From: Xestospongia muta
Lineage: Eukaryota > Porifera > Demospongiae > Haplosclerida > Petrosiidae
Reading direction: 5' to 3'
DNA length: 64,000 nucleotides
NCBI GenBank assembly: GCA_963693285.1
Contig: OY848920.1
Span: 1,552,501-1,616,500 of the forward strand
Under the pieces are notes generated by a model that saw only the letters and a list, made by a program, of their open reading frames with translations, was not told the DNA's origin and ran no database searches. Shown piece by piece: positions 36,158 to 47,847 of the stretch; the stretch's first letter is position 1; each line of letters opens with the position of its first letter. The translations under genes and the position numbers were made by a program.

Positions 36158-38240
36158 ATGACTAATGAACATTCATACTCTTCACCTCTACAAGCTTCAC
36201 AACATACAGTAATTGTTTATAATATACAGAATTTTATTCAACATGTATCTATCTGTCCATCACCTTGTCTCATATTTCATTTATTATTTGTATATTGTTT
36301 ATCCATCCTAGTATGTGTATCATTACTCCTCATCTGTTTTTAATAGAAAGTATTTTTGTCATCATTGTATTTAGGAAATTATGACTCTTATGACTCCAGA
36401 GAGTATAGACATATTGCTCTTCCACATAGTGAATTTGTATCTGGAAGGTCGTCAGATGTTGCTACCTACAAAAGTGATCCTGCAATGGACAGTAAGTTAG
36501 AGCATTTTTAATTGTGTGTACTCATGGTTCTTGAAGGCATAACATATATATTTCTCTGTAGAAAGAGACTAGGAAATTAATTATATGTTAAATCAGTTTT
36601 AAATTTTTAAGTGTTAAAATTAACACCTGCTCAAACTACTTCACTATTTTTTGTCTACTATAGATGCAGTGTCCTTTGCTATTACTCCCAGTTGGTTAAA
36701 GACATGTATCCTTGATGAAAGCATAACAGCTAGAACAGCTCCTTTTTTATTATGCTTTGCTGGTCTTCCTAACAGTGGGAAATCAACAGTCCTAAATCAG
36801 TTAATGGATCATTCGTTTGAATACAACATTAACAATAATAACATGGATCATGGAATAAGATATTACGACTATGCTGCAGTGAGAAGACCACCTAAAAATA
36901 ACATTAAATATGAAGATGCTAAATCTCTTGTCAACAATGGATATATACTAGTAGTTGAGTCAGCAATAGAATTTCTTTTACGTGTTAGAGGTCAGTCTAT
37001 CAAACATGTTGCTGTTCTTCCATCAACACAGTCTTATTTTGAAGATGAAGATCTTAACAAGCACTTGATCTCTGTTTTCAAAAATTTAAGTAGGCTCACT
37101 TGTAAACATGACTCTAAAGAAACCCTGTCCATCTGGAGTCAAAGCTTAGCAAGTGGAATATCCATGATTAATATCTGGGACATAGGCCTAAACAAAGCTG
37201 TTTTATATATTTTGCCTCGTTTAGCTGGTTTGCTATATAATTGTCGCTCACTGCTATTTTTCGACCTCATGCGCGACTTACCTCATCTTTATGACCTACC
37301 AGAAATACTAGAAAACCACGATCCTTCACGTAATGACAAAGAATGTGTCATGAGATGGCGAGCTCGTATTCATTATCTTCTTCGCTTTGCTAAACTTTCG
37401 CAGAACAATCCAATTGGTTCACATGTATGTAAATTGATTGCAACAATCAAATCAAAAATTGACGTAGAAACTTTAGAGAAAAATATTAAGGAATTCAAAA
37501 AAGAAGTAGACATGGTTAGCACGCAAATGAAAGTTAAGGATCTTATAGACACTGATGGTGTTCTAGATTTTTATCCCAAAAATGATAATTCTTCCTTTCT
37601 AAAAGTGCTATTTGATGACATAGTCCAAAGTCAGTTTGAAAAACCAATAGACATGCCTCTTTCATTTGTATTTTTACGTAGCTTTTTCTATACATCAAGT
37701 GACATTAGCATTAAAAAAGATGTATTAAAGCAAAAAGCAGCAGTGCTGGGTGTTAAAGGTAGTACGTTTGAAGAGTTTTGTCGACTATTTACTTCATTTG
37801 GTAGCATTATTGATGTTAGCCTCATTGACAGTTCATCTGATCTTATTATACTTAAACCAGTAGATTTTATTCATGAGCTAGACAAGCTTTTCTATCCTTC
37901 ACCAAATTGTGACCCACTAGTTACTACTTGTGGCATTGTTACTGAGTCAACTGCTGAATGTATTTTTGGAAGCAAGGAAGCAAGTAGTGATTTCATGTCA
38001 TTTCTCATGTCTATTGGTTTAGCAGTCAAATTACCCTCAGAACAATTGAGTATCACATTAAGTGATCAGTTTGCTTATTATATACCTAATATTTGCACAG
38101 CTAAACCAACTTTAGAATGTGAACCAACTGCTTTGCATTTGCTTCATGACATTAACGAGCCATTGTCACACTTCAAAGTGAAGTTTGCTTCTTTTATGCT
38201 GAAAGAATACCATTTTACAAGATTAGAAATGAGTTATTAA
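36158..38240 (+). pseudogene. Gene F: truncated GTPase/COR-like copy
   Basis: Exons 36158-36208, 36375-36491 and 36664 onward match genes G and H. The Walker A is intact (GLPNSGKST). Exon 2 is 117 bases, one fewer than the 118 in its paralogs (GGAAATTATGAC against GGAAAATTACGAC), which shifts the frame. The large exon is open for 529 codons from 36651 but is cut at the RLEMS motif, where the upstream module of gene G begins (GAAATGAG then TTATTAAACC), adding a stop two codons later. The Cys/His tail, linker and all adaptor domains are missing. Truncation by the module plus the exon-2 shift argue for a pseudogene. Confidence 0.8.
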
Positions 38241-39437
38241 ACCAGACAATACTAGCCTGTCATATGATTGATTAAGCACCACCCATTGCTATAATAAACT
38301 GCAATTGAAGTGATCGACCGTTTCTTGTCGTTACTAAAGCTGTTGTAGAAATCTGAAGTCTTATCTACAGGTAAGTATATCTCTAAACGATTCATTTGTG
38401 CAAATGGGCTCGTAATCCATGAATTACCAAACAAATTATGTTCATGTAAGATGTATAATTATATATTATATACGCAGGGTTTGCCTTGCACAATAGAAAG
38501 CTAGATTTATTTGGCTTTGATCTCTTAGTCTCTCCTAGTCTAGCGTGACCAGACGTTCGAAGGGAGGGGAACGTCTGGGGAAACTGCTGTAAATCATTTG
38601 CACAATGGAATGTTAATTACAGGAACGTCATGCGAGAGAGCTGACCAAAATACCCAAAATACAAAATGCCCAAAAATATATATTGCAGCATAAAACAAGT
38701 CATTAACAATGGCCTTTCTTGTTTGGGGAGTTAGGATAAATATCCAAACTTGGATATTGTATTTTTAATGTACTCGACAAATCCATGACTGCTGGGAAGA
38801 CAAACATTCACTATGATGTAAAGTAACATTGCTTGCTACACTGTCATGTAATTCAAACTATATTCATAGTGTCAAGACAATTTGGTTGGCTCTGCACAAT
38901 ATTGTGTGGAGCCAAACTTGATCTATAGCAGTTTTCCCAGACGTTCCCCTCCCCTCAAATGTCACTGCACTGTTCAGATTTGTTCTCTCGCACTAAGGCA
39001 CTCAGCAACAACCTACTAGGATTATCGCTCATACTATCAATGATTGTGTGTGTAGTAGTAGACTACAATAATTAGCTGACATACTGTCTGAAAAAGTATA
39101 TAGTGTTAACAAGTATTAATTGTTAGTGGACAATGTGTTAGCAGGAAGTTGTAATGAGGGAAATTTAACTTGAGGTTAGCCAAAGAAAGGAACAATCCAA
39201 ACTGTTGTACCTCCTAATTCAAACAATGAATACATATTGAACCAACACAATCTGGTATCTCAATATCGCCTTCAACTTCCTAAATTGTTAACAATCCTCA
39301 CAGGAATTAAGATTTCTCAATTAAACTTTAATTAATTTGTTCAAACATTTTATTATAGAAAATATTAACTTTTATATATACATATGTCTCCTTAAATTGG
39401 ATTAGTACAAACTATTAAATAACAAGGAGCTAAAAAA
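38236..39437. repeat. Upstream module, copy P3 (before gene G)
   Basis: This is full length like P2. An inverted-repeat pair of 27 bases with one mismatch flanks its centre (38562-38588 and 38927-38953, GGGAGGGGAACGTCTGGGG... and its complement). The 30-bp palindrome is at 38886-38915. The left edge falls inside the coding exon of F, so the module together with gene G was joined onto a broken F. Confidence 0.75.
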
Positions 39438-42400
39438 ATGACTGATGAGCGTTCACACTCTTCACCTCTACAAGCTTCACAAGATACAGTAATTGTTTAT
39501 AATATACAGAATTTTATTCAACATGTATCTATCTGTCCATCACCTTGTCTCATATTTCATTCATTATTTGTATATTGTTTATCCATCCTAGTATGTGTAT
39601 CATTACTCCTAATTTGTTCTTAATAGATACGTATTTTTGTCATCATTGTATTTAGAAAAATTACGACTGTTATGACTCCAGAGAGTATAGACATATTGCT
39701 CTTCCACATAGTGAATTTGTATCTGGAAGGTCGTCAGATGTTGCTACCTACAAAAGTGATCCTGCAATGGACAGTAAGTTAGAGCTTTTTTAATTGTGTG
39801 TACTCATGGTTCTTGAAGGAATAACATATATATTTCTCTGTAGAATGAGACTAGGAAATTGATTATATGTTAAATCAGTTTTAAATTTTTAGATGTAAAA
39901 ATTAACACCTGCTCAAACTACTTCACTATTTTTTGTCTACTATAGATGCAGAGTCCTTTGCTATTACTCCCAGTTGGTTAAAGACATGTATCCTTGATGA
40001 ACACATAACAGCTAGAACAGCTCCTTTTTTATTATGCTTTGCTGGTCTTCCTAACAGTGGGAAATCAACAGCCCTAAACCAATTAGTGGATTATTGTTTT
40101 GGGGACAACATTTACAATAACAATGTGGATAGTGGAATAAGGTTTTACGACTATGCTGCAGTGAGAAGACCACCTAGAAATGACATTAAATATGAAGATG
40201 CTAAATCTCTTGCCAAAAATGAATATGTACTAGTAGTAGAGTCAGCAATCGAATTTCTTTTACGTGTTAGAGGTCAGTCTATCAAACATGTTGCTGTTCT
40301 TCCATCAACACATTCTTATTTTGAAGATGAAGATCTTAACAAGCACTTGATCTCTGTTTTCAAAAATTTAAGTAGGCTCACTTGTAAACATGACTCTAAA
40401 GAAACCCTGTCCATCTGGAGTCAAAGCTTAGCAAGTGGAATATCCATGATTAATATCTGGGACATAGGCCTAAACAAAGCTGTTTTATATATTTTGCCTC
40501 GTTTAGCTGGTTTGCTATATAATTGTCGCTCACTGCTATTTTTCGACCTCATGCGTGACTTACCTTATCTTTATGAGCTACCAGAAATACCAGAAAACCA
40601 CGATCCTTCACGTAATGACAAAGAATGTGTCATGAGATGGCGAGCTCGTATTCATTATCTTCTTCGCTTTGCTAAACTTTCGCAGAACAATCCAATTGGT
40701 TCACAGGTATGTAAATTGATTGCAACAATCAAATCAAAAATTGACGTAGAAACTTTAGAGAAAAATATTAAGGTATTCAAAGAAGAAGTATACGTGGTTA
40801 GCATGCAAATGAAAGTTAAGGATCTTATAGACACTGATGGTGTTCTAGATTTTCATCCCAATAATGATAATTCTTCTTTTCTAAAAGTGCTACTTGATGA
40901 CATAGTCCAAAGTCAGTTTCAAAAACCAATAGACATGCCTCTTTCATTTGTATTTTTACGTAGCTTTTTCTATGCATCAAGTGACATTAGCATTAAAAAA
41001 GATGTATTAAAGCAAAAGGCAGCAGTGCTGGGTGTTAAAGGTAGTAAGCTTGAAGAGTTTTGTCGACTATTTACTTCATTTGGTAGTATTATTGATGTTA
41101 GCCTCATTGACAGTTCATCAGATCTTATTATACTTAAACCAGTACATTTTCTTGATGAGCTAGACAAGCTTTTCTATCCTTTACCAAACGTTGACCCACT
41201 AGTTACTACTTATGGCATTGTTACTGAATCAACTGCTGAATGTATTTTTGGAAGCAAGGAAGCAAGTAGTGTTTTCATGTCGTTTCTCATGTCTATTGGC
41301 TTAGCAGTCAAATTACCCTCAGAACAATTGAGTATCACATTAAGTGATCAGTTTGCTTATTATATACCTAATATTTGCACAGCTAAACCAACTTTAGAAT
41401 GTGAACCAACTGCTTTGCATTTGCTTCATGACATTAATGAGCCATTGTCACACTTCAAAGTGAAGTTTGCTTCTTTTATGCTAAAAGAATACCATTTTAC
41501 AAGATTAGAAATGAGTAAAGAACCACATATTAATGTTACTAGATTTAGAGCCTTTCCGTCTAATATGCTTAGTGATGAAGGAGTTATGTTTGATCTAGTA
41601 TATCTCGGTGATGCCATTGAGTTTCGTATTCTTACACCATATGATCATTCATGCATTGAAGAGATATGCACTCAGATCATTTCTGTATGCCATAAAATAA
41701 TGCCACAGAAAGTAAAATACAACTTTGCTGTTATGTGCTCTGAGGATCCAAACCCAAATGTCATTTATAAGCTTTTCCGAAAATTTCACCTTCTTCCTAA
41801 TGAAGATCTTTGTACAAAGTGTGTATGCGAAGGCAGAGTTGAAAGTGACATATTCAAAATTTGGAATGCAGTACTTAGCAAAGTATGTTTAAATTTGTAT
41901 AAACTTTGTTTATTGTATTTCTTTATAGGATGCCAATAAGGTTCCTCAAAAAAAAATTCTCAATGGAGGTAACCGTATTAAAGTATGAAATTTGAATTAA
42001 ATATATAATTGGTTTGTAGATCCTTTGACATTAAATGAGGCTGTATCTCTGGCTAAAAACATATCTGTCTTGTCTCAACAAACGTTGTCATGTATTACAA
42101 GGCATATATCTCTATCAGATGATGTCTTCTCAACACAGCAAATTGATGAGAAATTATGTCTGAATATGATTTTGGCCTGGGAAAATTCAGCCAAAGGAAA
42201 AGGAGAAGAATTCTCGAAACGGGAACTTGCAATTAAGCTAATGAATGTTGCTAATGAGATCCATGAGAACAACCAAGAAGAGAGTGAGAAACTGGAGGGC
42301 ATTGCTAGATCACTCAATTTTAGAGGTAGCTATTAATTTGACAACTGTTGAAATATTGTATAGTTAATTTTCAATAAGAGTGTAATAGTTGAGTTAAGAA

Positions 42401-45400
42401 ACCAGTGAAATCTATATCATAATTTGTGATATTACTAAGTCCATGTTTCTTTTTATAGTTGCACGCAGTATGTCCATATCAGAGAAAAAAATTAATCAAG
42501 ATTCTGCCAAATGTTCTAAAGACCAAGAAGCTATGGGTAAAGAGAGTGAGAAACTGGAGGGCATTGTCATATCACTCAACCATACAGGTAGCCATAAAAT
42601 TGACAATAATATTCCATTGTTAAGAGTATTTTAGTTGACCTGAGAGGCTAGTGAAATCTGTGGTATGATTTGTGATGTCATTATGTCCATGGTCCTAAAG
42701 TTATGCATAAAAATTATTTTTACCTGGGAATATTTAGCCAATGAAGAAGCCTCAAAAAGGGAACTTGTAACTAAGATAATGAATGTTGCTAATGAGATAT
42801 ATGAAAGCAACAAAAAAGATCAAGAAGTTGGAAGTCATAGCCAGATCACTTAATTTTAGGGGTAGCTATAATTAAGTCAAAATGACAGCTTTTAGTTCAA
42901 TTAAAGTATCTCATTCTTATTTGCAATAAAATATTTAGGATTAAATAGAGGTAGCTGCTTAAATGTTTACAAATATAGACTGACTTATCATGTTATTATA
43001 TATGCAGCCAATTGAATTCATGAAAATATTCATAAGAGAGAAAATCTTTAGAAAATGTGACATGATCACTTAATATTGAAGATATAAAGTATATTTGTTA
43101 AAACCTCAAAAATTACAAGATATGATTTTGTACCAAATGTAGATTTATATCTGTCCTATTACATATAACCACTGCCATGACTGATGACTATGCCAAGCTT
43201 ATTTTAATACCTGAAATTCTGATAATTAATCTTACTTAATTTCAGGTCTATTATATTATTCTGTAATGTCACGATAATATCAGTACCACGATGTTATAAT
43301 ATTGTCACTTGACTATAAATACACTTTGTTATAGTTGCAAGCAACATGCCAACAAGTGAAGAGTCCATTCAAATATCTAGTCCTACAACATGTAGAGGTA
43401 TCATAATTTAGCTTTAAAGACTTATAATCTATTTACTATTTAGAAGGTGTTACAAAACCAAATGAAAATACCACTGTTACACAAAAAAAAAGACTTAGAG
43501 AGTCTCTACAAGGGAATGCTGAAGTTTTTACAGGCAAGTTTTTTAGAATTTATAGTTTAATACTTAAATGTCAATTAGATACCCTTTCTATGCTGCTAGT
43601 CCTACTTCAACCTATACAAGAGGACTGGGAAAAATTAGGCCTTCAACTAGATATGAATCAGTCTGTATTAACAGAAATCAGGTGCAAAAAAGATTCTGCA
43701 GAACAGATGAAGTGCTTATTAGAGAGGTGGTTAGTCAAAGGTGGTACCCTAAGAGAACTTGAGGTTGCTCTACTTCAACTTGGCAAAGATGAAATTATTA
43801 CTGGTATGATGTATTACCAATATAATTTAGTAACATTACATTGAAAGCTATCACTGTATCTGTAACTCAGATTGTTACAATTACAAATTGACACAAATGT
43901 TCAAAGTAAATAGACCAGAGATTTTACTAATAAGATATTTCAGTTAGCACATTCTTGTGTATGTAAAGTAGTCAGTTCAATTTATGTATGGTCTTTGTAT
44001 TTCTAGTATGCTTTGTCATTTTTAGTTCACTTTTCAATTTATATATATATACCAAACTGCCTAATATGTTTTCAACATAATATAGCTCATGTCTGCACTT
44101 ACATCATTTATGGTTGCAAAGTTGGCAATGAAGCCATGACAATGGTTTAAAAGATCAAACATAATCTAAACAGACTTACATAGTCTTTAAATTATATAGG
44201 TCTACTTGATATACAAGGCAAAGTGAATGTGCAAATACAGGTGTCTACTGATTCTAAAGAGAAATGTATCCAGTGTGACCACTGGAATAGCCCAAACATA
44301 TCAGGTAACCAATCTTTCGTGTCTTTTACTGAAGTATCTTCAGCATTTTTAGACTTATTTAAAGGAATAGTGACAGTAGGAAAGAATGTTTGTTTCTACA
44401 AGGCTGACTCTGATCATGAATTAAAGATAGATGAATGTGGGCTAAGACTGATTATTCCTGCAGAGGTCATCAAGCCAAAAGAATTTGTATATGAAGTAGC
44501 TGCTCAAGGTTTGTGGGGTGGCAAGTTTGAGTTTCCTAAAGGTAGCAAGCTGATTAGTGGGGTTTGTTATGTATCAGTATCCAGTACCTCTGTGCTTGAC
44601 AAAGCAGATTCCTTTGTTCTTGACGAAGCAGTTACTGTTGAATTAGAGCATTGTGCTGTGATAATTGATGAAACACAGTCTCAATATCTCAGTTTTGTTG
44701 TAGCTGATCACAAATCTGGCCCACCCTTCAAGTTTAAAAAGCTATCAGGAGGACATTTCTTCCCTAACTCTCAGATTGGCACTATATCTATTAAATCATT
44801 TTCAATAGTAGCTATAGTACTATTTGCTATGGTTGGTGTGGCTGGTGATGGTATGGTTGGTGCTATGACTGGTGGTCTGGTTGGTGGTATGGTTGGTATT
44901 ACTGCAGCAGCAACTGTAGGACTGGTTACTGGAGCTGTCATTGGTGGAGCCTTAGGTTCTAAAATTGAGCGTGAACTTAATGCAAGTGAGTGTAACATTT
45001 TTCCAGAGATTGTCATATCTTATACTTAATGTAAATGATATTATGCAGATCACAATGTCACATGTTCATATAATGGTCATGTATTCTACAAAATGAAGAA
45101 TCCAAGAAAGTGGAATTGTGACTTTGTTGTTACTCAAGGCACCAACTATTCTCAGGTAATATATTTTATATTGATGTATTAAATTCAAACAATTTTTTAG
45201 AGTCTTTTAAGAAATCACTTTGGAATAAAAGAATACAGTTTAAGATTTAATTTTGCCAAAGCGAATCTAAAGCTAAAAGGATTCCCATCTGAAAATAAAA
45301 AGGTTGATGGATGGACTATTATACCTCATGTAATTCCACCAATGGTAAGTAATTTTAATGCAGTGAAGTATAAATTAAAGTAGATTTACATTAATTACAC

Positions 45401-46111
45401 TGTGTAGAATGAGTTACAATCTTATAATTTCATATGTAGATTAAAATGAGAGATGTGGATGAATATTCTTCTTCAGAACAAGGAGAACCTCCTAGCATAT
45501 CCATGGGAATTAATGCTCATCCTAATGATAGAGATTTTAAAGAAGACTTTCAATACCCTCTCACTGTTGAGGGTGTTGATTGTGGTGAAAAAAAAAATAT
45601 TAAAGATCTCATACTTGGTTTCAGAACAACTAGACAATGTAAAATTGTCATTGACATATCACTAAATGATAACACACACTGTAAGTGCCTGATTAATAAT
45701 GATCACTGTATAAGTGTGCAGTAAGTATAGTACATACAATACAATTGGTCATATTATGTGCATGGTAACAATTTATTCATATATATTACGTGTCAATATT
45801 TATCTTTCTATATTTTAGCTATCTTAAGTACTCGTCCTGACAAAAATGAGTTGCTAAATCTATTAGCTAATATTGACAGTGATTGGTTCAGAATTGGTAC
45901 AGCTCTAAATGTATCCCACAACATCTTACAAGGCTTCGGACAAAACAATGAAACCAATACAGTTAAGCTAACAAAAGTAATCAACTCCTGGATAACAACT
46001 CAGTCATCTCCTGTTACCTGGCAAACAGTGATTGATGCTATTGGTGGCAATGTTGTTAATAACAGAGCGAAAGCTAATGAGATACGTGAACACCTAGAGC
46101 TGCCTAACTGA
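39438..46111 (+). CDS. Gene G: GTPase/COR-like, Death, ZU5, UPA, Death protein (intact type copy)
   Basis: Fifteen exons: 39438-39488, 39656-39773, 39946-41882, 41929-41968, 42020-42325, 42459-42587, 43335-43397, 43444-43533, 43600-43803, 44200-44304, 44353-44985, 45049-45155, 45201-45344, 45440-45680, 45819-46111. All phases agree and give 1,486 residues. Walker A GLPNSGKST is at 90-98, WDIG at 228-231, COR-like winged helix about 383-520, Cys654/His671/Cys679/Cys682, death-like helices about 716-817, Death 912-979, ZU5 about 1015-1150 (IIPAEVI, GGKFEFPKGSKLISGVCYVS), glycine-zipper segment about 1175-1215, UPA to about 1389 and Death 1390-1486 (WFRIGTAL, VINSWITTQSSPVTW). The intron after 43533 uses a GC-AG donor. 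No NKxD GTPase motif is seen. It is probably a cytosolic switch-adaptor for cell-death or immune signalling (inference). Confidence 0.85.
42665..42870 (+). pseudogene. Degenerate extra death-like exon inside gene G
   Basis: This is the counterpart of 2506-2706 in gene A, with the same frame break near the end. A few residues are better preserved here (KRELVTKIMNVANEIYESN). It is not needed for the G reading frame. Confidence 0.6.
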
Positions 46112-46239
46112 CAGAACAATTTTTATTATGACAATAACATTTAGGTAAATTGATTTTATCTATTATAAACCATGCACCACATTTGTTCATACTAAACATA
46201 ATAATATATGATAACATGGTTTCTTATTGTAAAACAGTT

Positions 46240-46923
46240 TATGTACATTGACCTCATCGACAGATCATCAAATCTTGTTATAATTAGCCAGTAGATTTTC
46301 TTCGTGAGCTAGACAAGCTTTTCTATTTTTCACCAAATGGTGACCCACTAGTTACTACTTATGGCATTGTTACTGAATCAACTGCTAATTTTGTTTTTGG
46401 AAGGGAGAAAACAAGCACAATTATGTCTTTTTTAACATCTATCGGTTTTGCGACAAAATTATATCATTGCAAGCGAATTTTTTAATTTCAGATCAATATG
46501 CCTATTATATATCTAATGTTTGCACTGCCCGTCCTATATTAATGTGTGATCCTGCATCGTTCCACTTGCTACACTGTAAAAATTGATTTGTTGATTAACT
46601 AATGTATTGTTATACAGGTTACATGAAGCAAACTTAGTATGATGTAAAAGTAAACATAACACTGTTTTTATTACTGATGTACTACTAGCTACATAAACAG
46701 TAGTACATTAGTAATGAAAACAGTGTTATGTCTATTTTCACATCATATTAGTTTACTACAAGCAACCTGTATAACAATATATTGGTTAAATCAACAAATC
46801 AATTTTTACAGTGTACGTGATGTAAAAATACCAAGATATTTTTTGCTACTACTTTTTTGGGTTTGTACTCATTGACAACATTAGAAATACCTGATAATCC
46901 ACATATTAACATAACTAGGTTTA
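46240..46923 (+). pseudogene. COR-like fragment of a D/E-type paralog, split by a MITE
   Basis: This is the same fragment as 6076-6537 with its own indels. A 242-bp palindromic element (46572-46813) is inserted in it. It ends at the left edge of module P4. It belongs to the duplicated block shared with A. Confidence 0.75.
46572..46813. mobile_element. Palindromic MITE with TA target duplication
   Basis: The 242-bp element begins CACTGTAAAAATTGATTTGT and ends with the complement. The two halves pair along nearly their whole length (about 115-bp arms), so it would fold into one long hairpin. TA at 46570-46571 and 46814-46815 flank it. Gene E reads uninterrupted through the same point (GCTACGTGATG). 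This fits a non-autonomous Tc1/mariner-type element. Confidence 0.88.
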
Positions 46924-47847
46924 GTTATTAAAACCAGACAATACTAACCTGTCATATGATTGATTAAGCACCACCCATTGCTATAATAAACTGTAATTCA
47001 AGTGATCAACAGTTTCTCGTCGTTTCTAAAGCTGTTGTAGAAATCTGAAGCCTTATCTACAGGTAAGTATATCTCTAAATGATTTGAGCAAATGGGCTCA
47101 TAAATCCATGAATTACCAAACAAATTATGTTCATGCAGCATTTATAATTATATATTACATAAGCAGGGTTTGCCTTGCGCAGTACAAAGCTAGATTTATG
47201 TGGCTTTGATCTCTTAGTCTCTCCTCTGATGTAAATTAACATTGCCTGCTACACTGTCATGTATTTCAAACTATATCCATAGTGTCAAGACAATTTGATT
47301 GGCTCTGCACAATATTGTGTGGAGCCAAACTTGATCTATAGCAGTTTTCCCAGACGTTCCCCTCCCCTCAAATGTCACTGCACTGTTCAGATTTGTTCTC
47401 TCGCACTAAGACACTCAGCAACAGCCTACTAGGATTATTGATCTTATTATATCAATGATTGTGTGTGTAGTAGTAGACTACAATAATTAGCCGACATACT
47501 GTCTGAGAAAGTTTATAGTATTAATTGTTAGTGGACAATGTGTTAGCAGTAAGTTGTAAATGAGGGAAATTTAACCTGAGGTTAGCCAAAGAAAGGAACA
47601 ATCCAAACTGTTGTATCTCCCAATTCAAACAAAGAGTACATATTGAACCAACACAATCTGATATCTCAACATCGCCTTCAACTTCCTAAATTGTTAACAA
47701 TCCTCACAGGAGTTAAAATTTCTCAGTTAAACTTTAATTAATTTGTTCAAACATTTTATTATAGAGAATATTAACTTATATATATATATATATATGTCTC
47801 CTTAAATTGGATTAGGACAAACTATTAAATAACAAGGAGCGTAAAAA
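46924..47847. repeat. Upstream module, copy P4 (before gene H)
   Basis: It matches P1, including the missing left inverted-repeat arm, the palindrome (47299-47328) and the TA-dinucleotide run before the ATG. The match shows that A-P1-B and G-P4-H are copies of one ancestral two-gene block. Confidence 0.75.
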
